This document shows, in pieces, positions 1 through 8,483 of a stretch of 63,764 nucleotides of DNA. Under the pieces are notes generated by a model. That model saw only the letters and a program-made list of their open reading frames with translations. It was not told the origin of the DNA and searched no databases. Location: contig LSIB01000012.1 in NCBI GenBank assembly GCA_001556025.1, positions 1-63,764 of the forward strand, read 5' to 3'. A program made the translations under genes and the position numbers. The DNA comes from Rhizobiales bacterium CCH3-A5. GTDB taxonomy: Bacteria > Pseudomonadota > Alphaproteobacteria > Rhizobiales > Beijerinckiaceae. Numbering within the stretch: position 1 is the first letter of the stretch; every line of letters begins with the position of its first letter.

Positions 1-877
1 CGGCGGGCGCATAGCCCTTGCCCTTCTGCGTCACGACATGGACGAGGATCGGGCCGTTGCCGGCGTCGCGGACATTGCGCAGCACGGGCAGGAGATGGTC
101 GAGATTGTGTCCGTCGATCGGCCCGACATAATAGAAGCCGAGCTCCTCGAACAGCGTGCCGCCGGTCCAGAAGCCGCGCGCATATTCCTCCGTGCGCTTG
201 GCCTTGTCGTGGAAGAAGCGCGGCAGCCGCTCGGCCAGATGCTTGGCGATCTCGCGCAGCGACCGATACGTCCGCCCCGAGACGAGCCGCGCCAGATAGG
301 CCGACATCGCGCCCACGGGAGGCGCGATCGACATGTCGTTGTCGTTAAGGATGACGATCAGCCGCGAGCCGAGCGCACCGGCATTGTTCATCGCCTCGTA
401 GGCCATGCCGGCCGACATCGCCCCGTCGCCGATCACCGCCACGACATTGTTGGGCTTGGCCCCGAGATCGCGCGCCACCGCCATGCCGAGCCCCGCCGAG
501 ATCGACGTCGAGGAATGGGCCGCGCCGAACGGATCGTATTCGCTCTCCGAACGCCGGGTGAATCCGGAAAGTCCGCCGCCCTGGCGCAATGTCCGGATAC
601 GGTCGCGCCGGCCGGTCAGGATCTTGTGGGGATAGGCCTGGTGGCCGACATCCCAGATCAGCCGGTCGCTGGGCGTCTCAAACACGTGGTGAAGCGCGAC
701 CGTCAGCTCGACCACGCCCAGCCCCGCGCCGAGATGGCCGCCCGTCACGGAGACCGCGTCGATCGTCTCCAGTCGCAACTCGTCGGCGAGCTGGCGCAAA
801 TCGCCGTCCGGGAGCTTGCGCAGCTCGTCGGGCGTCCGGATGCGGTCGAGGAGGGGGGTCTGTGGGCGCTTCGTCAC
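1..877 (-). CDS. dxs: 1-deoxy-D-xylulose-5-phosphate synthase, partial (C-terminus beyond left edge)
   Basis: DXS condenses pyruvate and glyceraldehyde-3-phosphate with thiamine diphosphate, the first step of the MEP isoprenoid pathway in the cytoplasm. About 292 N-terminal residues of a roughly 640-residue family are present. The translation shows the family pattern [37 protein letters not shown], the [21 protein letters not shown] segment and, near the window edge, [12 protein letters not shown] chose GTG at 877 ([11 protein letters not shown]) because the only ATG just upstream, at 895, runs in frame into TAG. No strong ribosome binding site is visible. In related bacteria dxs is often near xseB; here xseB lies 5.4 kb upstream on the same strand, with unrelated genes between. 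The family assignment is secure; the exact start is less so. Confidence 0.93.
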   Translation of the reverse strand, partial: MTKRPQTPLLDRIRTPDELRKLPDGDLRQLADELRLETIDAVSVTGGHLGAGLGVVELTVALHHVFETPSDRLIWDVGHQAYPHKILTGRRDRIRTLRQGGGLSGFTRRSESEYDPFGAAHSSTSISAGLGMAVARDLGAKPNNVVAVIGDGAMSAGMAYEAMNNAGALGSRLIVILNDNDMSIAPPVGAMSAYLARLVSGRTYRSLREIAKHLAERLPRFFHDKAKRTEEYARGFWTGGTLFEELGFYYVGPIDGHNLDHLLPVLRNVRDAGNGPILVHVVTQKGKGYAPA

Positions 878-1038
878 AGTGCCGGTCTATCTCATCGGCA
901 AGGTCGCGCACAAGGTCGCGAGACTTACGCCTCTTGACGCAGCAGATAGGCTGGGCTCGCCTCGGGCCTCCAAGTCGAATCTGGCCCGGAACTTGCTGAG
1001 TTCGGCCCGAACCCAACACGGTTACGCAGGAGCATCCG

Positions 1039-2673
1039 ATGCCGAGCCCGTCCCGACGCCGTTCCTCGCTGCGCCGCCTCGTCAGGTCGCTCTCGCTTGC
1101 CGCCTTAGCGGGCGCGCTGCTCGCGCCGCTGCAGGCCGGCGCCCAGACCCTGCGCATAGGCATGACGGCGTCGGACATCCCGACCGCGACGGGGCTGCCC
1201 AACAACGGCTTCGAGGGCATGCGCTTCCTCGGTTATCCGATCTTCGAATCGCTGATGCTGTGGGATTTGACCCGCACCGACCAGCTCGCGACGCTGCGCC
1301 CGGGCCTCGCCGAGCGCTGGGAGCAGGCGGCCGACGACCCGAAGACCTGGATCTTCCATCTGCGCCGGGACGTGAAGTTCCACGACGGCGCGGACTTCAA
1401 CGCCGATGGGGTGATCTGGAATCTGGAGCGCTATTTCAACAAGGATTCGGCCCAGTTCGAGCCGCCCGCCGCCGGCATCACCCGCGCCCGCATTCCGGTG
1501 ATGGGCACCTATAAAAAGATCGACGACCACACCGTCTCCATGACGACGACGCAGGCCGCCTCCTATTTCCCCTATATGGCGGTCTACATCCTGTTCACCT
1601 CGCCGGCCTCCTTCGAGAAGGCCGGCAAGGACTGGGCCAAGGTCGCGACGCTGCCGGCCGCCGGCACCGGGCCGTTCCGCATCACCAGCATCGTGCCGCG
1701 CGAGCGCGTCGAACTCGCCCGCCATGACGGCTACTGGGACGCGGCCAAGAAGGCCAAGGTCGAGAAAATCGTGCTGCAGCCGATTCCGGAGGCGACGGCG
1801 CGGATGGCGGCGCTGCGCTCGGGCCAGGTCGACTGGATCGAAGTGCCGCCGGCCGACGGGCTGCCCTCGCTGAAGCAGGCCGGCTTCCAGATCGTCACCG
1901 GCTCCTATCCCCATCTCTGGCCGTGGTTCTTCAGCATTGGCGCGACCAACAGCCCGTTCAAGGATGTGCGCGTCCGTCAGGCGCTGAACTATTGCGTCGA
2001 CCGCGCCGGCCTCGTCGAACTGCTCAACGGCACGGCCGAGCCTTCCGTAGGCTGGCTCAAGGCGAGCGATCCGAACTTCGGCAAGCCGGTCAATCGCTAC
2101 ACATTCGATCCGGCCAAGGGCAAGGCGCTGCTGGCGCAGGCCGGCTTCGGCCCGCAGAAGCCGTTGTCGTTCAAGGTGATGATCTCGACCTCCGGCTCGG
2201 GCCAGATGTCGCCGCTGCCGATGAACGAATTCATGCAGGCGAGCTTGAAGGAGGCCTGTGGCGTCAATGTCGAGTTCAACGTCACGGAATGGCAGGTGCT
2301 GCTGAACAGCATGCGCGCGCTGCCCGATGCGCCAAGCCTCGGCGGCGCGCTGAGCCTGAATGTCAGCTCGCCCTCCTCGGATGTCGGCGTGATGGCGCGC
2401 TATTTCGCGGCCGCCGGCGCGCCGCCCAACGGCTTCAACTTCGCCAACTGGAAGGACGACATCTTCGAGGCGGCTTTCGCGAGGCTCGCCACCGCGACCG
2501 ACCCGAAGCTGATCGCCGAGCAGACCGCGATCGCCCATGAGCGCCTGGTCGACAATCCGCCCTGGCTCTATATCGTCCACGACCTGAACCCGCGCGCCAT
2601 GTCGCCCAAGGTCAAGGGCTTCGTCTCGCCGCAATCCTGGTTCGTCGATCTCACCTTGGTCAGCCTGCAGTGA
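1039..2673 (+). CDS. ABC transporter substrate-binding protein, family 5 (peptide/opine type), orphan
   Basis: Periplasmic solute-binding protein of the DppA/OppA family (SBP_bac_5), 544 residues. A signal peptide is visible: an Arg-rich n-region, a hydrophobic stretch near residues 15-30 and a cleavage-like AGAQ at about 33-36. Family landmarks include the WIFHLRRDVKFHDG block near residue 110 and AGTGPFRI near 210. There is no ABC permease or ATPase beside it; the amidase starts 4 bases after its stop, so the two are probably co-transcribed. It is clearly paralogous to the binding protein at 15290-16879, sharing blocks such as SGSGQM/GSGQMQ, LPMNEF and GTGPFR. Ligand unknown; the amidase neighbour suggests an amide or peptide-like compound. 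Confidence 0.9.
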   Translation: MPSPSRRRSSLRRLVRSLSLAALAGALLAPLQAGAQTLRIGMTASDIPTATGLPNNGFEGMRFLGYPIFESLMLWDLTRTDQLATLRPGLAERWEQAADDPKTWIFHLRRDVKFHDGADFNADGVIWNLERYFNKDSAQFEPPAAGITRARIPVMGTYKKIDDHTVSMTTTQAASYFPYMAVYILFTSPASFEKAGKDWAKVATLPAAGTGPFRITSIVPRERVELARHDGYWDAAKKAKVEKIVLQPIPEATARMAALRSGQVDWIEVPPADGLPSLKQAGFQIVTGSYPHLWPWFFSIGATNSPFKDVRVRQALNYCVDRAGLVELLNGTAEPSVGWLKASDPNFGKPVNRYTFDPAKGKALLAQAGFGPQKPLSFKVMISTSGSGQMSPLPMNEFMQASLKEACGVNVEFNVTEWQVLLNSMRALPDAPSLGGALSLNVSSPSSDVGVMARYFAAAGAPPNGFNFANWKDDIFEAAFARLATATDPKLIAEQTAIAHERLVDNPPWLYIVHDLNPRAMSPKVKGFVSPQSWFVDLTLVSLQ

Positions 2674-2677
2674 CGCC

Positions 2678-4090
2678 ATGAACGATGCCTCGCCGATGCC
2701 GACCGATCTCGCACTCGCGCCGGCGCATGTCCTGGCGCGGGAGATCGCCGCGAAACGCGTCTCGCCCGTCGATGTCGTCGATGCCCTGCTGAGCCGGATC
2801 AACCGGTTCGAGCCGAAGCTGCAGGCTTTCGTCGCCGTCTACGGCATGGACGCCAGGCTCGCGGCCGAGGGCGCCGACAAGGCGATCCGCTCCGGCCACG
2901 CGGTCGGGCCGCTCCATGGCGTGCCTGTGGCGCTGAAGGACCTGATCGAGCTGGAAGGCCGCATCACCACCGGCGGCTCGGCAATGTGGCGGCAGCGCCG
3001 CTCGACCGTGACGGCCACGATCGCGCGGCGGATGATTTCGCAGGGCATGATCGTGCTCGGCAAGACCCATACGGTCGAGTTCGCCTATGGCGGCTGGGGC
3101 ACCAACCAGCATATGGGCACGCCGTGGAACCCGTGGGACGGCGTCGATCCGCGCACGCCCGGCGGCTCCTCGAGCGGCTCGGGCGTCGCGGTCGCGGCCC
3201 GGCTTGCGCCCTGGGCGATCGGCACCGACACGGGCGGCTCGGTCAGGCTGCCGGCCTCCTATTGCGGGCTGACCGGGCTGAAGGCCACGATCGGCCGCAT
3301 CCCGACGTCGGGCATCCTGCCGCTTTCGACCACGCTCGACACGCCGGGCCCGATGGCGCGAGACGTCGAGGACGTGGCGCTGCTCTACAATGTGCTGCAG
3401 GGCCCCGACCCCCTCGATCCCAATACGCGCGGCGTCGCGCCCGAAGACCCGTTGCCCGTCATGCGACGCGGCGTGCGGGGTCTGCGCATCGCGCGCATGC
3501 CCGAGGCCGAACGCGCCGGCTGCGACGCCGATGTGCTCTCGGCCTATGACCGTTCGCTCGACCTGCTCGCCCAGCTCGGAGCGGAGATCGTCGAGATCAG
3601 GCTGCCTTTCCTGCTGGGCGATTTCGTCGGGGCGCAGGCGGTGACGGCGTCTGAGGCCTATTTCTTCGACCGCGAACTGGTCGATGATCCCGCTGCACAG
3701 CTCGACGAGGCCGTGCGGCCGCGCGTACTCGCCGGCAAGACTGTCTCGGCGCAGGACTATCTCGCGACCAAGCGGCGGCAACAACTGGACAAGCTGGTGA
3801 TGGCGAACGCCATGGACGGCATCGATGCGCTGCTGACGCCGACCACGCCGACGCCGGCAATCAGGCTGGCCGATGTCGACCAGATGGTCTTCCCCTCGCG
3901 CTTCACCCGCTTCGGCAACTTCCTCGAAATGTGCGCGCTCTCGCTGCCCAACGGCTTCACGGCCGGGGGACTGCCGCTGTCGCTGCAGATCTGCTGCGCG
4001 GGCTATCAGGAGGCGACCGCGCTGCGCATCGGCTGGGCGCTGCAGCAGGCGAGCGACCACCATCTGCGCCTGCCGCCGATGGTGGCTTAA
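2678..4090 (+). CDS. Amidase (amidase signature family)
   Basis: Hydrolyses a carboxylic amide to acid plus ammonia or amine, in the cytoplasm; 470 residues, normal for the family. The Ser-cisSer-Lys triad is readable: Lys87 in VALKDL, the Ser run 164-166 in PGGSSSGSG, and nucleophile Ser188 in GTDTGGSVRLPAS. It follows the binding-protein gene by 4 bases. The MFS transporter gene begins 77 bases later, so the three may form one uptake-and-hydrolysis unit. GatA is unlikely because there is no gatC or gatB nearby and the Asn/Gln-tRNA amidotransferase context is missing. Two more amidases of this superfamily lie at 45.7 and 49.4 kb. Substrate cannot be read from the sequence. Confidence 0.92.
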   Translation: MNDASPMPTDLALAPAHVLAREIAAKRVSPVDVVDALLSRINRFEPKLQAFVAVYGMDARLAAEGADKAIRSGHAVGPLHGVPVALKDLIELEGRITTGGSAMWRQRRSTVTATIARRMISQGMIVLGKTHTVEFAYGGWGTNQHMGTPWNPWDGVDPRTPGGSSSGSGVAVAARLAPWAIGTDTGGSVRLPASYCGLTGLKATIGRIPTSGILPLSTTLDTPGPMARDVEDVALLYNVLQGPDPLDPNTRGVAPEDPLPVMRRGVRGLRIARMPEAERAGCDADVLSAYDRSLDLLAQLGAEIVEIRLPFLLGDFVGAQAVTASEAYFFDRELVDDPAAQLDEAVRPRVLAGKTVSAQDYLATKRRQQLDKLVMANAMDGIDALLTPTTPTPAIRLADVDQMVFPSRFTRFGNFLEMCALSLPNGFTAGGLPLSLQICCAGYQEATALRIGWALQQASDHHLRLPPMVA

Positions 4091-4167
4091 ACCGGCACAG
4101 GAATCGGGTGGGTCAGGACGGATTGTGATGGGAGAGCTTGCGGATCACGCAAGCAGGAACCCCAGCC

Positions 4168-5391
4168 ATGTCCGCTCCGCTCCCCGCAGCCCTGCTGCTC
4201 ACCGGCGTTCTGGCGCAATTCGCCGACAAGCTGGCGCTCGATACCATCTCGCTGGCGGCGACCGAGGCCGGCGCAAGCCCGCGCCTCGTCGGCCTGCTGG
4301 TCGCGGCGCAATCGGCGGCATGGCTGCTGATCTCGCTGCCAGCGGGCGTCTTCGCCGATCGCATCGCGCCTCGTGCGCTGATCCGGCTTGGCGGCGGGTT
4401 GATGCTGGCGGGCTCCGCGCTCGGTGCAGCTCTGCTCGGCCTTGGCCAGATCGGTCTTGCGCTGGCGCTCTCGACCTTTCTTGCGGCGGCCGGCCCGGTC
4501 GTGATCGCGCTGTCGATCTTCGTGCTGCTGCCGCGCATGGTGGCCGTGCCGGAGCTGCCGCGCGCCAATGGCCGGCTCGAACTCGGCCGCGCGCTGCTGA
4601 GCTTCGCCTCGCCGCTGATCGCAGGCTGGGCGGTGGCGCGCGGCGCGGGCTCGCTCGGCCTCGGCATCTGCGCGGCCGTCGGCCTCGCCATCCTGCTCAC
4701 GGCGGGCCGCCTGCCGGGCGACGCGCCGCCGCCGCAGCCGCGCTTGCCCCTGCACCGCGCCGTCGCCGAGGGTGCAGCCTTCGTCGCGCGCCATCCCTAT
4801 CTCCGGCCGATCGCGCTCTGCGCTATCGCCTGGAACCTCGCCTTCTTCGCCTTTCTGGCGCTGTTCGCGCCCTATGCGGCGCGCGTATTGCTGCTGGAGC
4901 CGGCGATGATCGGCCTCGCCTCCTCGATCGCCGGCGTCGGCTCGATCCTCGCCGCGCTCCTTGGCCCGACGCTGATCGCGAAGTTGCCGACCGGGGCGCT
5001 GCTGGTCTTCGGCCCAGCCGTCTCGCTGCTTGGTGTCGGCGCGCTGGCGCTCGCCCCGCCCGCGCTCGGCGTGCCGGCGCTGGGCTTCGCCTTCCTGCTG
5101 CTCGGCTTCGGCCCGATCCTCTGGTTCATCACCCAGACCAGCCTGCGCCAGGCGGTGACGCCGCCCGACCTGCTTGGCCGAGTCAGCGCGACGCTGACGA
5201 CCGCGATGTACGGCATGCGGCCGCTCGGCGCGCTGGCCGGCGGCTTCGCCGGTGAATGGTTCGGACTGCAGGCGGCGATGTGGCTGCCGGTTGGCCTGTT
5301 CGCCCTCTCGACATTGGCGATCGTGGCATCAGTGATGCCCGGGTTGAGGACGATGCCGGAGAGAGTTCTCACCCCTCCGGCAGCGGGATGA
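4168..5391 (+). CDS. MFS transporter
   Basis: Inner-membrane major facilitator protein of 407 residues, almost wholly hydrophobic, with about 12 membrane segments. The short loop after the second segment carries [17 protein letters not shown], close to the MFS motif A (G-x-x-x-D-R). I start it at ATG 4168 because AGGA lies about 10 bases upstream; an in-frame TTG at 4138 would add ten residues but has no better binding site. The pattern resembles the MFS_3/enterobactin-exporter-like group, so efflux is as likely as uptake. Its 3' end overlaps the convergent pirin gene by 23 bp. Placement after a binding protein and an amidase is suggestive but does not prove a shared substrate. Confidence 0.85.
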   Translation: MSAPLPAALLLTGVLAQFADKLALDTISLAATEAGASPRLVGLLVAAQSAAWLLISLPAGVFADRIAPRALIRLGGGLMLAGSALGAALLGLGQIGLALALSTFLAAAGPVVIALSIFVLLPRMVAVPELPRANGRLELGRALLSFASPLIAGWAVARGAGSLGLGICAAVGLAILLTAGRLPGDAPPPQPRLPLHRAVAEGAAFVARHPYLRPIALCAIAWNLAFFAFLALFAPYAARVLLLEPAMIGLASSIAGVGSILAALLGPTLIAKLPTGALLVFGPAVSLLGVGALALAPPALGVPALGFAFLLLGFGPILWFITQTSLRQAVTPPDLLGRVSATLTTAMYGMRPLGALAGGFAGEWFGLQAAMWLPVGLFALSTLAIVASVMPGLRTMPERVLTPPAAG

Positions 5392-6289
5392 ACTCCGCCT
5401 CGTCGCCGGGCACGGTGTCGAAGCGGCCGGCCTTCCATTCCGCCTTCGCTTGGTTGATGCGCTCCTTCGAGGAGGAGACGAAGTTCCACCAGATGTGGCG
5501 GGGGCCGTCCATCGGCTCGCCGCCGACCAGCATCAGCCGGCTCTGGTCGAGCGCCATGATCGAGATGCGGTCGCCTGGCTTGAAGATCAGCAACTGGCCT
5601 GCGGAGAATTCGTCGCCGGCGATGTCGATCTTGCCTGAGACGATGTAGACCGCGCGCTCCTCATGGTCGGCGTCGAGCGGCAGGATCGCGCCGGGCGAGA
5701 GCACGGCTTCGGCATAGAGCACGTCCCACGGGAATTTCACCGGCGAGGTCTGACCATAGGCCTGGCCCATGATCAGGCTGATGCGCTTGCCGCCTTCGAC
5801 GATGCGCGGCAGTTCGGGCGCAGCGTGGTGGACGAACTCCGGCGCATTTTCCTCATGCGTCTTCGGCAGCGCGAGCCACGCCTGGATGCCATAGAGTTTC
5901 GGGGCCTTCAGCCGCTCTTCGGCGCCGGTGCGCTCGGAATGGACGATGCCGCGCCCCGCCGTCATCAGATTGACCGCCCCCGGCCTGATCGCCAGCGCGG
6001 TGCCCAGCGAATCCCGGTGCATGATCTCGCCATCGAAGAGGTAGGTGACGGTCGAAAGGCCGATATGCGGGTGCGGGCGGACATCGATGCCTTCGCCGAG
6101 CAGAAACTCGGCCGGCCCCATCTGGTCGAAGAAGATGAACGGCCCGACCATTTTTCGCCCGATCGAGGGTAGGGCGCGGCGCACCGAGAAGCCGCCGAGA
6201 TCGCGGGCGCGCGGCACGATCACCTGCTCGATCGCCTGGCAGGAGCGGGCGTCGCCGAGGATCGGGTCGTCGGCCGGCATCTCTGACAT
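5369..6289 (-). CDS. Pirin family protein
   Basis: Bicupin protein of 306 residues. The N-terminal cupin carries the pirin metal-site pattern: [18 protein letters not shown] with His pairs, then HRDSLG and a GRGIVHSE motif whose last His and Glu complete the iron site. Bacterial pirins include quercetinase-type dioxygenases and redox-linked regulators, so the exact role is open. ATG 6289 follows a strong AGGAGG-type site. It lies 26 bases downstream of xseB on the same strand and is probably co-transcribed with it. The C-terminal cupin (about residues 180-300) looks intact, with [16 protein letters not shown] near the end. Confidence 0.93.
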   Translation of the reverse strand: MSEMPADDPILGDARSCQAIEQVIVPRARDLGGFSVRRALPSIGRKMVGPFIFFDQMGPAEFLLGEGIDVRPHPHIGLSTVTYLFDGEIMHRDSLGTALAIRPGAVNLMTAGRGIVHSERTGAEERLKAPKLYGIQAWLALPKTHEENAPEFVHHAAPELPRIVEGGKRISLIMGQAYGQTSPVKFPWDVLYAEAVLSPGAILPLDADHEERAVYIVSGKIDIAGDEFSAGQLLIFKPGDRISIMALDQSRLMLVGGEPMDGPRHIWWNFVSSSKERINQAKAEWKAGRFDTVPGDEAEFIPLPEG

Positions 6290-6315
6290 GCGGAAGTCCT
6301 CCTCGGTCGAACAGC

Positions 6316-6585
6316 CTACCTGTCCACATCCAGCGCCGTCACCCCCGTCGGCTTCCCGTCCGCGCCGAGCGTGATCTTCTCGATCCGCGCTTCCGCCTGC
6401 TTCAGCAGGGCGTCGCAGCGGGCCTTCAGTGCCTCGCCGCGGGTGTAGATATCGATCGATTCCTCCAGCGCGACATCGCCGCGCTCGAGTTTGGCGACGA
6501 TCGTCTCGAGTTCCTTCAGCGCCGCCTCGAAGGGCAGGGCGGCGATATCGGCGTTGGCGGCAGAAGCGGTCTTGAGGTCTGGCAC
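6316..6585 (-). CDS. xseB: Exodeoxyribonuclease VII small subunit
   Basis: Small subunit of ExoVII, which with XseA degrades single-stranded DNA to oligonucleotides in the cytoplasm. At 89 residues it has the family length and signature: [41 protein letters not shown] and a C-terminal helix ending EARIEKI. The sequence is mostly one amphipathic helical hairpin. No xseA is in view, as is usual since the subunits are often unlinked. In many alphaproteobacteria xseB is close to dxs; here a 5.4 kb stretch lies between them. Confidence 0.95.
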   Translation of the reverse strand: MPDLKTASAANADIAALPFEAALKELETIVAKLERGDVALEESIDIYTRGEALKARCDALLKQAEARIEKITLGADGKPTGVTALDVDR

Positions 6586-6653
6586 GGCGTGATTCCTGTT
6601 TGGCGCAGTCTATCAGCCCGCGCGCCCTGCGTCGCAACCGCAAAGCGCCATCG

Positions 6654-7118
6654 TCACACCGGCAGCGCCGAGGTCTTCTTGATGGTGCGCAGCGTCAGCG
6701 TCGACTGCACGCGGGTGACGCCGGGCAACTGCGTCAGGATATCGGTGTGAATGCGCTCGAAATCGGCGCTGTCGCGATAGATCACCCGCATCAGATAGTC
6801 GTGCGCGCCGGCGAGCAGATGGCATTCCAGCACCTCGGGCAGCGTCTTCACCGCCTGCTCGAAGCCTTCCAGCGAGGCGCGGCCCTGCTGGTCGAGCGTG
6901 ACGAACACGAAGGCGGTGCCGGGAAAGCCCGCGATCTTGTCGTCGAGCATCATCGCATAGCCGCGGATCAGCCCGCTCTCCTCGAGTTGGCGCACGCGCC
7001 TGAGGCAGGCCGAGGGCGACAGATGCACCTTCTCGGCGAGGTCGGAATTGGTGATGCGCCCATCCGCCTGCAGGATGCGCAGGATCGAGCGGTCGCGGGA
7101 ATCGAGTTCGATCGTCAT
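6654..7118 (-). CDS. Lrp/AsnC family transcriptional regulator
   Basis: DNA-binding regulator of 154 residues. The N-terminal winged helix-turn-helix is [27 protein letters not shown] followed by [17 protein letters not shown]. The C-terminal RAM/ligand-binding domain has the [20 protein letters not shown] signature. ATG 7118 was chosen over a 37-residue upstream extension whose residues do not fit the family. It is transcribed toward xseB with a 68 bp gap. Members of this family usually sense amino acids and often control adjacent transport or amino acid genes; no obvious target is beside it here. Confidence 0.93.
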   Translation of the reverse strand: MTIELDSRDRSILRILQADGRITNSDLAEKVHLSPSACLRRVRQLEESGLIRGYAMMLDDKIAGFPGTAFVFVTLDQQGRASLEGFEQAVKTLPEVLECHLLAGAHDYLMRVIYRDSADFERIHTDILTQLPGVTRVQSTLTLRTIKKTSALPV

Positions 7119-7274
7119 AGTGTCGGCAAATCCCTTTGCCGCGATGCTTCGTCGCAAAGAATGCGCGACGCAAGCAATTTTCTGCATCGATTTTTTGCTG
7201 CAGCGCGCAAATCGGCGACGTCTGCACAAAAGCCTGCATGATGCTGTCGCTCTGGTTTGCCGCCCACCTGTCTT

Positions 7275-7787
7275 TCAGCCCAGGTCGAGCCGGAATGGCT
7301 CCCCCTCAAACGCGTCGGCACCGCGCCCGATCCGGGCGATGGCGCGGCTCATCCGTCCATCGCGTCCGAGGTTCGCATCGGCCAGCGCGACCAACCGCGA
7401 ATTGGGCGTCGCCGAAGGCGAGGCGGCGCGCAGCGCCTCGGCGATCTCCTCCTCGTCGCGCATCGGCGCGAGCGCGCAGGCGGCGATGTAGGCGGCGGCC
7501 GTCGAGCGGCTGATCCCGGCCCAGCAATGGATCACCATCGGAGCGGCGCGGTCCCAGTCGCGCACGAAGCGCAGGAAGCGCTCGACATGCTCTTCCGCCG
7601 GGACGACATGCCCGTCCATCGGGGCGGCGATGTCGGACATGCCCAGGAAGAGATGGCGGTCTTCCGCGATGCTGGCAGGCCGCTCGACCCTGGTCGCGAC
7701 GTTGATCAGCGTGACGAGATGGCTCGCCTGCGCCGTCTCCACGGTGTCGTGGAGCCGCGCCAGCGACGAGACGTGGAGCGTGGGCAT
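7275..7787 (-). CDS. Dual-specificity/tyrosine phosphatase-like protein
   Basis: Protein of 170 residues with a cysteine-phosphatase P-loop, HCWAGISRS: Cys88 is the expected nucleophile and Arg94 the phosphate-binding residue (HCX5R). The helix after it (STAAAYIAA) is typical. The N-terminal LHVSSLARLHDTV matches a group of small alphaproteobacterial phosphatases annotated as tyrosine phosphatase family proteins. ATG 7787 has an AGGA site. It is divergent from the thioesterase gene 132 bp away. The physiological substrate is unknown; a phosphoprotein or a phosphoinositide-like molecule is possible. Confidence 0.82.
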   Translation of the reverse strand: MPTLHVSSLARLHDTVETAQASHLVTLINVATRVERPASIAEDRHLFLGMSDIAAPMDGHVVPAEEHVERFLRFVRDWDRAAPMVIHCWAGISRSTAAAYIAACALAPMRDEEEIAEALRAASPSATPNSRLVALADANLGRDGRMSRAIARIGRGADAFEGEPFRLDLG

Positions 7788-7919
7788 ATGGGCGTCCTGT
7801 CGAATCGATTCCGTCCGGACATGCAGCCAAGCATGCCGCGATGACAAGGATATCGACAGCGCCGCTCCCGGCGCTAGAACCCTCGCTCGACACGCCACGA
7901 CCCCGGACACGACACCGCG

Positions 7920-8480
7920 ATGAATCTCTGGCTCCGCCTGCTCTGGCTGCTGCTCACCACGGCCTTCCGGCCGCGCCTGTCTCTGCCGGGGGAAGCCTCC
8001 GTCCTGCCCTTCCGGGTCTGGCCGCACGACCTCGACACCAGCCTGCACATGAACAATGGCCGCTACTGGACGCTGATGGATCTCGGCCGCACCGATCTGA
8101 TGCTGCGCTCGGGGCTGTGGCGCGCGGTGCTGAAGCATCGCTGGGTGCCGGTCGTGAACGCCGGCACGATCCGCTTCCGCCGCGAGGTCAGGCTGTTCCG
8201 GCCGTTCCGCCTTGAGACGACTATCCTGTGCTGGAGCGAGAGCTGGCTGGTGATGCAGCACCGCATCCTGACGACCGGCCGCGACGGAGCCGAGATCGTG
8301 GCGGCGGTCGCCTTGGTGCGGGCCGCGCTCTACGACAAGGCGGTGAAAGCGTACGTCCCGGTCGCGCGGCTGCTGGCCGAGATCGGCGTCACGGCCGAAA
8401 GCCCCGAGCCCGCCCCCGAGGTCGCGGCCTTTCTCGCCGCCGAGGAGGCGATGCGGCAGGCCGGAGCTTCCGGAGGCTGA
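7920..8480 (+). CDS. Thioesterase family protein (hotdog fold, THEM6-like)
   Basis: Predicted acyl-CoA or acyl-ACP thioesterase of 186 residues. After a hydrophobic N-terminal segment (about residues 4-15, perhaps a membrane anchor) comes the hotdog signature VWPHDLDTSLHMNNGRYW, with the Asp and the HMNNGRYW helix start typical of 4HBT-like esterases. The C-terminal tail is Glu/Ala rich. Its stop lies 3 bp from the stop of the convergent sensor kinase gene. Substrate unknown. Confidence 0.82.
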   Translation: MNLWLRLLWLLLTTAFRPRLSLPGEASVLPFRVWPHDLDTSLHMNNGRYWTLMDLGRTDLMLRSGLWRAVLKHRWVPVVNAGTIRFRREVRLFRPFRLETTILCWSESWLVMQHRILTTGRDGAEIVAAVALVRAALYDKAVKAYVPVARLLAEIGVTAESPEPAPEVAAFLAAEEAMRQAGASGG

Positions 8481-8483
8481 GCG

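Noticed and set aside
6290..6643. N-terminal extension of pirin
   Set aside because: The extension is the out-of-frame shadow of xseB; ATG 6289 has a strong ribosome site.
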